Positions 48,901 to 61,549 of a stretch of DNA of 64,000 bases are shown in pieces. Location of the stretch: contig JAXDDX010000012.1 of assembly GCA_034670405.1 (NCBI GenBank), positions 2,625,001 to 2,689,000 on the forward strand, written 5' to 3'. Under the pieces are notes generated by a model. It saw only the letters and a list, made by a program, of their open reading frames with translations, ran no database searches and was not told the DNA's origin. Source of the stretch: Hoplostethus atlanticus (lineage: Eukaryota; Chordata; Actinopteri; Trachichthyiformes; Trachichthyidae). Numbering within the stretch: the stretch's first letter is position 1; every line of letters begins with the position of its first letter. The position numbers were made by a program, and so were the translations under genes.

Positions 48901-50764
48901 GTTTAATAGTCTGTTTAGATGAAAATCTGTCTTTTTTCATATTTGGATTTGAGATGTACTTGAGACAAACGCCTGCTGTTCTTCTTCTATGAATTGTTGT
49001 TGAGTGGGGAGACACAGACCAACACTGGCAAGGTGCATGCCACTGGAATACAAGAGGTGAATGCACACACAATTAAGGAGGAGTGACTTATTGCTCAACA
49101 AATATAAGCCACTGAGGGCTATAATAGCCACCAGAGGAAAATATGGTCCTATTTGTTGTTCCTATCAGGTTTGGTTATTGCGGTTGAGCTGTTACCGTTT
49201 GGTTACGGTGACTCAAGGATGCACAGAAATGGCTTTGGTTTCACGGTTCACAGAACAGGAACTCCAAATGTTGTCCCTGTGTCGTTTGCATTTAACTGTG
49301 ACGGGTTTGCTTTGCCTCACCTCTCCCACGCCAAGCCAGCCACTCAGACAGGTGAGGTGGGCCTCCCTAAGCTTGGCTTGGCACGGGTTGCAGCCAAAGC
49401 TCCCATCCCTTGTTTACTCTCCCATCCTTCTCTGTTTGCCTGCTGGGTCGGAGGAGAGGGAACGTCCCATAATAATCCAGGAAAATCCATGCGTGGTTTC
49501 AGGGCCGGTCTTGTTTCAACGTTGCCTACAAATCCAAATACCCTCCTACGTTCTGCGGTTTGCATGATTTACAGGTGAACTCCGTCCCCACCCACCGTTC
49601 TTATAGGCAGACCTGTGTAAAATAGATTTCTCAAACTGAGGGTTGATTTCTCTTTTCTTACGTGTCCCATTTTGAGGCTGTCCCAGTGTCTGGCAAGTTA
49701 AATCAAGCACGCCTCCTGTAACTCAAATATTTGAAATCATTTTCAAAACATAAATGTTGTTTTTTTTGCAGCGGTTTGTCAACCCAACCACCCTCATCCC
49801 CTTTTCTCTTCCTGCTTCTCCTCTCATCTCCCTCTCTGCACACCCCACTGCATGGCTATGGCTGAGCTGTCACTAGCCCTCTTAGCTAAGTCAACAGCCA
49901 AGCATTCTACCGGCCTACTTTAAAGGCAAACAAGCCCGAAAGCTTTAAGAAGTGGGGTTTCAGAAGATTAGCCGGGTCTAGACAACCCTGGGCTTATTCT
50001 CAAATGAAGTGGCCTCATTAAACGGCTGTTTTTCCTGTTTCATGATGCCTGCCTGCATTTCTGAGTGGCTAAGCCCAGGTAAGCCACTTCTTCTGCACCG
50101 AAACGTGTCCCAAAGCCCCAGCGTGATCAAATAATTAGCTGGGTGTGATCAAAGAGTCAATTGTCTGATGCAGAAGCGGGCTTTGGAAAATTCTCGCTAA
50201 ACCGTCTCGAAATGCTTCCTGCAAAGCCTTAAAGAATAGAACAGAGAGAATACCACCGCCACTCCTCCCCGACTTTGAGTGTACTGTAAACAGGGTTAGC
50301 TGGACGTTAAGCAAGGAATTCAAGATATGCTGCAATGGAATACAGGATCTTCTCTGAGACATAAACTTGGCAGTTGATACCTGCTAGCAATGGTGGGAAG
50401 AATTACATTAACAAACTGTAAACTCTGTGTTTGTTTTTTATATGTTTGAAGCATCAAACACGTAGCCGCCGCTACAAGCTCACTTGAACTTCCAATGAGG
50501 TTCAGGAATGGCCCAAGATATACAAATGATTCCGCTTATTGAGTTACAGTGTTTTAAAGTGCTTCCTTTTTCTCATGTTTGGATTGTATCGGTTGTCAAG
50601 CTCTCTGGCAAAACATGCAGCTGCCTCGGAGAAACAAACACGGTTAATGGGGGAAACATCTCCGGTTCACTGGATTATGTCTTTTCCAGTCGGGCCGTAT
50701 ACCTGTCATAAAACAAGAGGTGTTGCAGAACAGCTCCATTGTCGATGTGATTTTCTACAGGTCG

Positions 50765-50767
<3 letters not shown>

Positions 50768-50824
<57 letters not shown>
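50768..50824. repeat. (GT)n microsatellite
   Basis: About 28 GT units. A CA run lies at 51009-51041. Confidence 0.95.
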
Positions 50825-50827
<3 letters not shown>

Positions 50828-51430
50828 GACTTTATTGTCCTCGGTACGCGGGGGAACTGCCTCAAAGAACACTTTGCTATGGATGTAGACGCACACAAAT
50901 GCACGCTCGGTTGACCCCGAGGTCAGCAGATAGCCATTTTTAAGAGAGCATTCCATTTACACTTGAAGTCATCTCTGTCACACACCCTGCTTTTAACGCC
51001 CCCCCACCACACACACACACACACACACACCCACACACACACTCCTCCAGCACCGCTGCCCACCCACCCCGATGATATCGCTCCTTCTCACGCCATAACT
51101 CTCCAACTTGACAAGATGGCTGCTGTGATTGGGGCTAAGTACAGAGATTATCGTTCCGGCTGCGTTTTCGTTCTCTTTCTTTCGCCCATCAAGTCTCATC
51201 TCTTCGTTGGACATTCCAGTTCCCTCCAGACTGAGTGATAGCGGTGTGGGAGGAGGAGGAGGAGTGTAAGGAGATAAGAAGGTGAGGCGCGGCGTACTCC
51301 CGGCCGTTAACGATCTGTCGGGGAGAGCCGATAACCCCGACAGAACATCTGATTAGGAGCCTGCTGCTCCCATTTATCACCTTTGTGTGCAGGCATGGAG
51401 GAATTTGCTCCGTTTGCTGGGCCAAACTTA

Positions 51431-51580
51431 AAGGAATACTGCAGGTTTTAGGGAGATTGGCCCGTTGGTCAACTTACCTTTTACGTGATGAGGACCTAGA
51501 CACCAAAATCATCCACATGTCCCCAGTAGATCATCGGCTCTGGTGCTACCTGCTAATATTAATTTACTTTTACTTGCAAC
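51431..51580 (+). repeat. Copy of the TTGGCCCRTTGGTCAACTTA element family
   Basis: AAAGGAATACTGCAGGTTTT, then GGGAGATTGGCCCGTTGGTC and AACTTACCTTTTACGTGATG, GACCTAGACACCAAAATC. The first ~80 bp aligns with 58235 onward and the middle with 43421 onward. The right inverted repeat was not found, so the copy is truncated or diverged. Confidence 0.65.
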
Positions 51581-51705
51581 CTGAGTTAAAAACCTCGGAG
51601 AAAGTCTTGACCACATACTCTGCGGCAAGAAGCAGCCGGTCAAAAACAGGTTCTGATGCAAAGGCTTCCTCTGGGAGCACATACATTACAGATGGAAGTG
51701 AAAAA

Positions 51706-51790
51706 TAGGGTTAGACTGATATTTTCCAACTATATCAGGCTGATATCAGACTTTTATTAGATATCAGATTTCGACCAATCATGTAGTCCA
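51706..51790 (+). repeat. Fragment of a GATAT-rich fish repeat
   Basis: AGGGTTAGACTGATATTTTC, CAGGCTGATATCAGACTTTT and ATATCAGATTTCGACCAATC resemble the 'agggttagaccgatatatcggcc' repeat common in vertebrates. A short, decayed piece. Confidence 0.4.
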
Positions 51791-52202
51791 CTATCAATAC
51801 GACGGAGCGTTTCTCCCTGACCACAGCTACCACATCACAAGCGTTGTTCTGCCCGTCCATGTGGCTTCCTCTAACACGCGTGGGTCAAATTTCAAAATAA
51901 AAGCCATACAGGGACCAAACAAACCTAACAAACCCATACACAGCATTGTATGCTACGGCAGTGTGGGCTCAAATATTATGATTAGCGTGTGGTCGTGTAG
52001 AGAGAACGAGAACGAGAGAGTTTACAAAAGCCTTTTTCAGTGTGTGTGAGCGTGTGTGTTTGTGTATTTGTTCTCCTGCTCCTGCTTAGCTCTCTCCTCT
52101 TAAAAGCGCTGTAAACCTGTCAGCCTTTGTCTTGCGTTTAACTGTCTCTGGGGAGGCCGTGTACTGGGCCCTCAGAGCAGATCATTAACTGAGAATTAGT
52201 GT

Positions 52203-52203
<1 letters not shown>

Positions 52204-52247
<44 letters not shown>

Positions 52248-52264
52248 TGTGTGTGTGTGTGTGA
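52204..52264. repeat. (GT)n microsatellite
   Basis: About 28 GT units with one GTCT interruption, followed by a short GA run. Confidence 0.95.
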
Positions 52265-52738
52265 GAGAGAGAGAGACAGAGACAAAGAAGCACACAAAGA
52301 GAGAAAGAGAGCAAACAAGTATGTGTGTGCAAGTGAGTGATTACTGTCTGTATGGTAAGTGGACATTTGGTATTAAAATGTCACATTTTCACCTCACGCT
52401 ACATTTGTTTTTTCAGGAATTTCAAGTTCACATTCAATTCTAATGGAAGATTCCTGTTCCCCTACTTTCCCCCCCCCTGCTTCCTATGTCCCTGCTTATA
52501 TCTCTGGTGCTAATAATGTTAAATGTGTTAAATGATGGCCTTGGATGGATAGTTACTACTATTGTACGTTGAGAAAACGTACATTGGTGTGGGGAGGCTT
52601 GTGGGCCAGAGATGGGGGTAGCGCCACAGAATAGACCTACACACACACACAGAGGAAGTATGGACACAAGGATGCCATAGGTGGCGTTAGTGGCCATTGA
52701 ATCAACACATAGCTGGTATGTTGATGCGAAACAGCTGT

Positions 52739-52739
<1 letters not shown>

Positions 52740-52794
<55 letters not shown>
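52740..52794. repeat. (CA)n microsatellite
   Basis: About 27 CA units, complementary to the GT tract at 52204-52264. Confidence 0.95.
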
Positions 52795-52797
<3 letters not shown>

Positions 52798-53437
52798 CCA
52801 AACCCTCATCCCATCTTCTGTTCTTAAAAGACGATATCGATGCTACATTTATTAGCTCTTATCGAACTCTTATCTCTTATCTATCTTGTTTTTAGCAGTT
52901 TGGGGTTTAATGCCTTGCTCAAGGGCACTTCGATGGTAGTTGTTGTGGAGTTGGGAGTACGTTTCTTCTTTCCTCTCGTCTACACGTGACTCTGTATTTG
53001 CGTTTTGGTAATATTGGTATTCCTAATGTTTGAATAATTTGAATTCGTTGAAGAAGTTGTTCCCAGTAAAAAGGTTGTGAACCGCTGAACCGCTGAACTA
53101 GGACCTGCTGTGTTCCTGTTGACCGGTAGACTCCCTCCATCATGACCCCGTCGTTTGCTCTGTCAGAACGGCTCGCTCGCTCTCTCAATGCAGATGACCA
53201 CAGCCGGAGGGAATGGCGTAAGTGTCACGGCAAACATTCCTGTGAAGCCACCGGGAAGCCTCCGGGGATTTATCTCCATGCAGCCGGTACAAAAACAGGG
53301 GAAGAGAAAGAAAGAAAGGGAGGGAGGGAGGGAGGGAGGGGAGGGAAAGGCACACCCAGATGCTGCGTGAGGGGTGAGAGACCCAGGGACAGGCCAGCGG
53401 TGATTTAAAGCCTTCACTGACCTTGATGGGGCAGAGG

Positions 53438-53441
<4 letters not shown>

Positions 53442-53479
<38 letters not shown>

Positions 53480-54100
53480 TCTTGTATTTTTGCACTTATA
53501 ACGACACAAATTTCCCACAATGATGGAAATATGGGAAAACCCTCCCCAGGTGAGGTCATTTTGTCGGCCCTCACGTCTTTAAGGGGTTAGTTCAGGGTTT
53601 AGGTTGGGCATTAAGTGGAGAAGGTTATGAAAGGGAAACTCCAGATCCTCCCTCAGATCCTCTTACATTGTTATATATCATCAATCTGTCATGTTCAATG
53701 CATTACACTTTCCCTCAACCTGCCTCGTCTCCTTCCACTTCATTTAGTGATTTCCTACATTTCCCAGAATACCCCCAGAGAACATGCCTGAACGTGTTGC
53801 ATTCAGCAAGAGAGCAAGAGAGTTTTTCCAGTGAGAAAAAAGTTGCGCCCCTCACTCGAAACACATCTCTTGTAACTGCAATGCATTGTGGTCTGTTGAG
53901 GCTGCTGTCTTCCTCTGTTATGATGGAATTTCTCCCACCAAACAACAACATGGACCCAGAATGCAAGTACATCAACAATAGCTAAAGGATGGATTTTTCC
54001 TTAAAGGTTAGGGTTAGGGGTGAGGGAATGAATATAGGTCAATGAAAGAAGGGCCTCACAGGTATAGTAATACAAACGTGTGTGTGTGTGTGGTGTGTGT
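53442..54100 (+). repeat. Dispersed repeat ending in GT microsatellites, telomere-like interior, with an insert
   Basis: A GT run (53442-53476) is followed by CACAAATTTCCCACAATGAT, CCCTCCCCAGGTGAGGTCAT, TTTTGTCGGCCCTCACGTCT, TTAAGGGGTTAGTTCAGGG and GGTTGGGCATTAAGTGG. It resumes at about 54005 with GGTTAGGGTTAGGGG, GGGCCTCACAGGTATAGTAA and TACAAACGTGTGTGTG. This order is a repeat known widely in fish. Between about 53625 and 54000 lies unrelated DNA that may be an inserted small element (GAAAGGGAAACTCC on the left, TTTTTCCTTAAAGG on the right). Confidence 0.55.
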
Positions 54101-55040
54101 GCATGCACCCCATGCTTGTGCATGTCTGTGCTGTGGGTACTTGTGTTATGGATGCCTGCCCATGTCAGACGACCAGGATTCCCACCTCGTTATACAAGAT
54201 GTCTTTTGACACCGGTGTCATGGGGGAAAGCTGCACTCCTCAGCCCCTCGCATGTTCCCAGGCCGGCCGTGTCCCTGAAGAGGACGTGCCTGAAACAACA
54301 ACCGCGGGGCCGCAGTGAGAAAAAGGCCCCCCGTGAGCGCCGATGCTCCCGACACTCCCTAGCAAGTAGCCTCCCTTTCAACCGCGCTGCCGCTGACAAA
54401 TTTACGAGCCCTAGGCTGACCCGCGGGCCGGCTTTCCAAACACGACGCTGACAGGAAAACAGTCGGAGACGAGAGGGATGGAGGGAGGCAGGGAGAGGAA
54501 AGAGAGATAGAGGGAGGAGGAGTGAGATCAGGAAGAGAAGAAGAGAAGGAGCACATAAAGCTGTTTACATACTGCACAGACTTTTGAAATGTTGCATGAA
54601 GTGAAATGTGACAGGCAACATTTCAGAACGTCCAAAGCCACTTTCTAAACTGTTGCGCAATGAGATGAGACCATTTGTTGGGCTGGTCATGCCGAGACAA
54701 CGTCATTATTTATTCAACAAATGCGTTTCCATTGCTGTATATTGCATAATTCCTTTATTGACACAAACAATTTCCACTTCAAGCGGTATAAAAACTTTTC
54801 TTTGCATTATCGGGGAAATCGAATTTGGCCATTTCCATTCAGCTTTCCTAATTTGATTCATCCTAATTTGTGAAAAATACTTGAGGATGGAAACCCAGGA
54901 CTTATTACAGGCCCGTCATAAAATGATATCATCGAAGAGAGAGAGAGAAGGAAGGAGAGGAGAGAGGGGTGGGTAGCTTCCAGAGAGAGAAAGTAAAGAC
55001 AGAGGAGAGAGAGAGAGAGAGAGAGAGGAAGAGAGACAGC

Positions 55041-55140
55041 GGTCCTGTGTAGCTCAGTGGGTACAACACACTAACACCATACATATCCACTTATGACACT
55101 GTAAGGCAGTCTGAGTGAAAGCATCCAACTGGTCATTTGG
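55041..55140 (+). repeat. Decayed tRNA-headed SINE-like repeat
   Basis: GGTCCTGTGTAGCTCAGTGG then a tRNA-like body, followed by CTGTAAGGCAGTCTGAGTGA and AAGCATCC...GGTCATTTGG. The tail is a diverged reverse complement of the core at 1153-1213, which in intact fish copies reads CTGTAAGTCGCTCTGGATAA and GCGTCTGCTAAATGAC. Same family as the head at 13478. Confidence 0.5.
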
Positions 55141-56095
55141 TGACGGCCTGCTTTCCCAAACGCCGTCGGCACTAAATTGATCTTTACACCTTTTATCTAA
55201 CAAGGGAACAAAAAGGATTTTATCACTACAGATGTGTTTGGGAAACCCTGCCCAGCTCTATTCCTTCCTCCTGTACGGACACCTCCTATACCTCAGACCT
55301 GCCAGTGGATACTCGGATACTCTCTGTGACTGCTGACTCGGCTCCTGGATGTGAGAAACTGCAGTGTCGTCGTTTTGCAAGAGAAGGTGTCACATTTTGT
55401 AAATGTGGGTGTCTCATTTTCATCCATGCAAACATGCTTCATCTACATTGCTCTCTTTTCCTCTCCCCTACTCTACTCCTTCTCTGTCTCACACACACAC
55501 ACACACACACACTCACACGCATATACACACTATCCAAGTTTAGCTGTCCTCTGTCAGCCTAGCTTGTATTGTTTACACTCAGATCCCCCTTTCTGAGAGG
55601 AATGTAACCCTCGACGTTCATCTGCTCGACAGAATTATAGAGACTCTCTTATCTGTGTTGCTGCTCCATCTCTCTATCACACCACCTCTCCTTCCTCTTT
55701 CTCTCTTTCCTCTTTTCTTTCTAAATAGAAAAAAACGACTCCTGGTGAGTAGACATAATAGTAGAGAATCAGGCCTTTGTCTGGTGGACCTGACAGCCAT
55801 CCAGAGCTGATTTTAGATTTAGTGTTCATGTGAGATAATCCCGTCCAGCCTTTATAATCTAGCAGCCTGGGTGGCAAAATCCAGATTTTTTTCCCTCCCC
55901 AGTTGTTAGAATAGGGATGAGTTGGGATAGTACATCTGCAATAGTCAATCCCGGCTCTGCTGTCTCGGTCTACTGACTCATTTTGAAATATTAGATTATT
56001 TAGTGGAGATAAGATCCGAGTAGATTGACCCACTAATTTATTGGGGTCTACTTTTTTCACATTTGGCTTCAAAGACACGCCCCCTTCACCTCATG

Positions 56096-56155
56096 TTTAG
56101 TGCAGCGGCTAGAGCGCTGCATTGCACATTACAAGTGTCAAGGGAGCCGTTCCCG
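56096..56155 (+). repeat. Possible tRNA-like fragment
   Basis: GTGCAGCGGCTAGAGCGCTG has an A-box-like form, followed by GCATTGCACATTACAAGTG and GAGCCGTTCCCGCTAGG. Stems pair poorly. It may be a decayed tRNA-derived repeat head. Confidence 0.25.
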
Positions 56156-58230
56156 CTAGGGCCTACCTTATTGAAAACATACATACTTGCAACTTTGAAG
56201 GGCAGTTCTGATGTGCACGTCCAGCTTTCACTGAAAACTCTCGCATGACTTGAGGAGAGCATAAGGGCTGTGTTGTGTTGACATTGTGGACAGACGTATT
56301 ATTAGAAACATTGATTATTTTCTCTAGATTTTCCTCCAGGTCCACCTGCTTTTTTAATATCCACGTATCTGGTTACCGTCGCTGTTTTTGGAGCTGTGCG
56401 TGTGTGTAAAACAAGCAGTAGGACTTCCATGTAAGTCCGCCCAGGGGGGAGATTGAAGCCGGGCTCGTCTGATTTATCAGTGGATCATATGCTCTGGTTC
56501 TAAGCCGCTGAAATGCATTGTGGTCAGCGCAGACTTTCCAAAGGGAATAGCACTGAGGCTCAACTCTCTTCATGACAGAGACAGCGGAAGAGAGGGTAAA
56601 GAAAGGATGAAAGATGGGGACATATGCACATTTAATGGCAGAGAGAAGAAAGAGAGAGGGGAAGGAGGTGCACAGAGGCAGACGGAGGGAAAACGAGATC
56701 GAAAGAGACAGAGAGAGAGAGAGGAAAAGGCATATAGAGAGGCAGACGGAAAGGAAAGGAAAGACAGGAAAGAGAGGTGTGCACAGTGAGGGACATAAAC
56801 GAGAGAGAGAGAGCATCACAGGGCGAGCTCTAACACTCCTGGCCTTCTACCTTGCGGCTGTGGAATGCAACGCCACCAATATTTTGACTTCTCCTTTGGA
56901 AACAGCTGCGTTTCCCTTTTTCACAGATATTTTTTCCTTATTTATCGGATCCCTCAGGAGAGATCCGTCTACCGGCCCTGACACTGGCTTCCTCCTCTAA
57001 ATCTGGGACCAGACCAACCTAGCCCAGACGCACACACACACTCGCACACACTCGCACACACACACACACACACATACATACACACCTGCTGCATATACAG
57101 CAGATCACTATAGCAGGCCTCCTCTACCACTGCTCCTTCATAGAGGCACATAGACACATAACACACACACACACACATGCACACACACACACACTGTGAC
57201 CGAGGGACCAGTCTTCAATTGGCATTCCACCAATCCTGGCAGGCCAGTAAAAGGAGATCCTTGACAATCATCATCCTCGATTTGGCGCAGCATTAAGAAA
57301 AGGAAGCCTGGTAAAAATTTAAGCCCACTCAATGTTTTGCTTTGTTCAAAATGGACTCCCATCAAAAACCATGGGAGTACATCTCTGTTTACGGAATATT
57401 TACTTAGCGCTAAATGGCGGCCAATCTCTAAAGCAGCCAAGGGAGCCATTTTTAAGAGGGTCTGTGGTCTTGACCCAAGAGGAAAGTAGTAGCCTTCATC
57501 GCCGTATAAATCGCAGAGGAAATGGAGCTGAACATCAAGGATGGAGAATCTCGCAGGAAGATCAGAGGGTTCTTCCTTCAAATGTTCAGACCCCCTATAT
57601 GCTATGATCATTGATTTCCCCAATAAATACTGACATTAATGGTATCTTAGAAAACTATTACGGGACTTGCATGCCAACATGTATTTGGAGCTTTCACTTT
57701 GTGGCCAAGCAGCATTCTCAAAAATCACAGCATCTTCGAAAATCGTCGATATCCCTATTTGATGTCTTGACAAACCCCCCCTCTGTTGGCAGCCCAAATG
57801 GTTTCTCCCTGTATCCCATGGCAACGAAAAAGGATTGCAAATTCTGAAAACTTGACCTACAGTAAACAATGTATGCGTGCAATGTATTGCAGGATTAATG
57901 ATTCTGGTTTTCCAATTGTTGTTGTTAGTTACATATATCATACAGCCAAGTATTTGGTGTCACTTGTTTATGACTGCAGTTTATTTTCTTGTTTGTGTCT
58001 AACTGAAACAGCCAGTAGTTGTTTCTGCCAAATTGGCCCACAGAGAGTCCAAGATGTTGGGAGAACAAAAAGGACACGCCACCCGTCGCCAGCAGAAATC
58101 TTATACTTTCTATTTGGTCTATTTCGATTTTATCCGAAGAGCCTTACGAGCACCATGGGTCCATTCATCTTTAGCATGTGGAAATGAAGTGCCATGCTCT
58201 ACCCATTAGACTGCATGGGGAATCAAACCA

Positions 58231-58514
58231 TTAAAAGACTACACTGACCTTTTTGGGGAAATTGGCCCGTTGGTCAACTTACCTTTTATGTGACGAGAGT
58301 GCTCACAAACTTTGGATTACCAAAAGGTCTATCCTCCGTTAGATAATGCTAGTTGTCTACAGGCACTTAACACACTGTATGCTAACCTGTTAGCATGCGC
58401 ACAGGACAGAGCAATCTACCAGAGACACAACAGATGGTTTTGGTGGTTCTCCTATCCTAACACGGAAAAGGTAAATTGAAGCCAATTTCCCCAAAAGTCG
58501 GTGTAATCCTTTAA
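58231..58514. mobile_element. Small inverted-repeat element (MITE), complete copy of the TTGGCCC family
   Basis: The left end TTAAAAGACTACACTGACC continues TTTTTGGGGAAATTGGCCCG. The right end, reversed, reads TTAAAGGATTACACCGACTT then TTGGGGAAATTGGC. The terminal inverted repeats are about 33 bp with a few differences, and the element is about 284 bp with no coding capacity. Each end abuts TTAA, but I cannot tell whether TTAA is the duplicated target or part of the element. The superfamily is not assigned. Confidence 0.7.
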
Positions 58515-59149
58515 TCCTGGCAGGACCACATTTTGGCCACACACACCAACAGATGATAACCTGTTAGTCCTGGCTAGTCCTCATGGGGGTGAGTCATCTA
58601 GTCTGTCCCATACTTGGTCTGCTGTACACAGGACCAAGTGTAAAGATCCTCCACTCTGAGACTGCTGGTATAATTTGGTATAATTGGTTGAAGTACAGGC
58701 CACCATTAGTCTGACCAAAGGCTGTTGTGACAGCTGCTGCACTGTAGCATTACATTTTTATTAACATCTCAGAAAGTGGAAAAAAAGGAATTGGGGTGTT
58801 GCTTATTTTCCAGCCCATTTCTCTCCCAGTTTTGTGGAATTTTCTTATAAATCTGAAAAAAGATGTTGCACCGTATTTCGCTGACAGGTCGTTGGCTCGA
58901 ATCGCTGTCCAATGAAACGAGCACTTGTTTTTACGAAGGCTTTTGGGGAAATCACAACTGGCCATTAATGTCAGTGAGTGTTTCTCTGCGGCCACTTAGA
59001 GCTAAAAGTGTTCATGCAGACACGAATATAAGGATTTATTGTAGACATCTACATAAAGATTGAATGCACACATGCACGCACGCAAATGGTTAATGTGCTT
59101 AAATGCATGCACCTGCACCTACACACAGGCCCCTCCCTCAAACACACAC

Positions 59150-59470
59150 ACACACACACGTCTTTATATACTTGAGGACCTTCCATTGACTACATTCATT
59201 CCCCATCTGCTAACCTTAACATAAATCCTTACATTAACCTAAACTTAATCCTTATCTTAACTCTAAACCCAAGTCCTAACCTTAACCCTCGCCACCGCAT
59301 GCCTAACCCTGACCTTTAACCCTAACCCTGACCCTTAACCCTAACCCTTAACCCTTAACCCTAACCCTGACCCTTAACCCTAACCCTGACCCTTAACCCT
59401 AACCCTGACCCTTAACCCTAACCCTGACCCTAAACTAACCCACTGAAGAAGTGAAGACCGGCAAAAACAA
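59150..59470 (-). repeat. Telomere-like minisatellite within a dispersed repeat (reverse copy)
   Basis: A CA run is followed by GTCTTTATATACTTGAGGAC, then from about 59210 degenerate CCTAA/CTTAA repeats that become a regular 19-bp unit, CCCTTAACCCTAACCCTGA, between about 59309 and 59440 (around six copies). It is the reverse orientation of the repeat at 53442-54100. Single TAACCCTAACCCTG strings also occur at about 60537-60550. Confidence 0.75.
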
Positions 59471-59780
59471 TCTCAAGTTTGCAAAAAGGTCCTCCGAAGG
59501 TCTAAAACTCCCAACTGGTTCTCACAAGGATAGCAACACACACACATACACAGATAAATGTTCACCCCCCCCCCCAACCTTTCCATCCTTCACACACCCC
59601 CACAGCAGAGTTGGTGGGTCGCTGCTGTCTAAGTCCTGAGCTGTTGAAGAGATGGAATGAAATCTCCCACTGACACACAGGTATGACACCGGACCATCCG
59701 GCTACCTGGATGCTGAGAACAGAGACTTTATGACTGCTACCATTCAGCTGTCAGTCCGTCGATGGAGAATACTGATAGTC

Positions 59781-59841
<61 letters not shown>
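59781..59841. repeat. (GT)n microsatellite
   Basis: About 30 GT units. It is the first of three alternating tracts (GT, CA, GT) within 420 bp. Confidence 0.95.
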
Positions 59842-59848
<7 letters not shown>

Positions 59849-59962
59849 TATGCCCGCACTATGGTTCCAGGTCCTTGGTCCAACAGTCATACCTCGGATA
59901 TCTATCTGTTAGCAAGCCCCAACAGAGAAGCAATTACAGCAAATTATCCGCCTACCCTCTGG

Positions 59963-59964
<2 letters not shown>

Positions 59965-60031
<67 letters not shown>
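59965..60031. repeat. (CA)n microsatellite
   Basis: About 33 CA units, complementary to the GT tracts on both sides. Confidence 0.95.
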
Positions 60032-60035
<4 letters not shown>

Positions 60036-60162
60036 TGCACTGCCTGGAAATCTGACAAAGACAAAAGATAGAAGTCTGTCCAGATTCCATTTCATCTTCT
60101 GTCCTCTTGTATGGAATGCAACATAGTGGTGATAGACCTGAGGGTGGTGGAAAACAATCTAG

Positions 60163-60165
<3 letters not shown>

Positions 60166-60203
<38 letters not shown>
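60166..60203. repeat. (GT)n microsatellite
   Basis: About 19 GT units. Third tract of the GT-CA-GT set. Confidence 0.95.
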
Positions 60204-61549
60204 TATGTGTGGACTGGGACAGTAGCCTGACAGTACGTGTCAAGGTTTTGGATGGGTCTTCTGAAATGCTAATGGTTTTTAAAGGATTATATGGAGGATG
60301 ATGGCTGTAGAAAAATGCGATTATATGGTTGAAATGGGGCCTGTGTTCTGGGGGATTCCTGTCCAGTGAGGTCAGTATGTAACCTGTAGGAGGTAATGGA
60401 AGAAGAGTGGGTTAGATATCCAGGCCATCGATGGGTGTGTGTATGTGTGTGTGTGTATGAAGAGGCAGTGTGTCCCCAGCAGATACACTGCACTCTGAAG
60501 CTGTTGGATGCATCTTCACTATATGGAGTATTTTCCTAACCCTAACCCTGAAATCATTTTCACATGTGAAAATGCAACATGAACTGTCAGTCTCTGAGGA
60601 AGAGCTGTCTAGCGCCTGCTGGTTCGAGAGACCGTCAATACCCGCAACAGAAAATGTGTCCCTTCCAGTCCCTTTGTGTCGAGGCGCTCAGGAGCAAGAC
60701 ACTGGATCGCTTTCTGCTCCATGGCTGCCCTGAGTCAAATGTGTACATGTACGTGTTTCTTAGAGGGAAACAATTCTGTAATTATATTCTGTGTAATATT
60801 GTAAATGAGTGCTCTAAGTCTCTCTCTCTCTCAATTCAAAGCCTGTTTGAAGTACGGCCATCTTTTGTCGTTGCTGTGGAGCTCACCTGTCAATCAAACA
60901 GTGTGTCCAGCACTGTGACGTCTTCTTCCTTGGATTTTCTGTTGAAGGAGTTTGACTTTCTGCAGGTGGCGCTCTTTTCTTTGTCTGTTCAGCCACGGTG
61001 GGCTATCGCTGCTCATGCTAGCTACCCAGTTCTTCTTCTTTTTTATTCCAATCAAACCGCTGTTGCTGCTGCCACAAACGTAAAACGCATCACTTCCTGT
61101 GTGCCGGAGGATTTTTCCCGGGAAAGACCTACCAGACACCGGGTGTTTAGAACAGCAAATGTAAAAGCTTTCATGAACTGGCTAGAGGTTGAATCACTGT
61201 TTTATTATATAAATCAGTGATATAGAGTCATTATTATTATTACTTTAACTTGAAATCATTACTAAGCACCTTTTAGTGCTCGGCCCGCTGAGCGCTAAAT
61301 ACGTTCTTGGCTCTTAGCGCTGTCAGGAATGCACAACGGTAATCAGTAACGCACTGTAACCACTGTAAAGATCCCTGCAGGACACACAGGCTGAGCTAGG
61401 CTGCTGTCCTGTGTTCGCTAATGGTGCTTGACAGTCTGCAAATGGGCTGGTCTCACTGCCTCATATCCTCGCTATGGGCTGATGCTCCTGCCTGGCCTTC
61501 TATTCTCACGTCACTGACCTCTGGGACTGTGTGTGAATACAGTGTACCA

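Noticed and set aside
49061-49567. 168-codon open frame overlapping a 141-codon frame in another phase
   Set aside because: Two overlapping frames with no protein motifs. Neither resembles a known family.
57138-57623. 161-codon minus-strand frame
   Set aside because: It runs into a CA microsatellite (poly Cys/Val) and has no motif.
59309-59440. True telomere or chromosome end
   Set aside because: The unit is a degenerate 19-bp repeat of about 130 bp flanked by ordinary intronic DNA and shared with a dispersed repeat.
60579-61220. 213-codon open frame
   Set aside because: No recognisable domain, Ser/Leu-rich composition, no splice or codon signals, and it lies within the BMP intron. A chance frame is the simplest reading.
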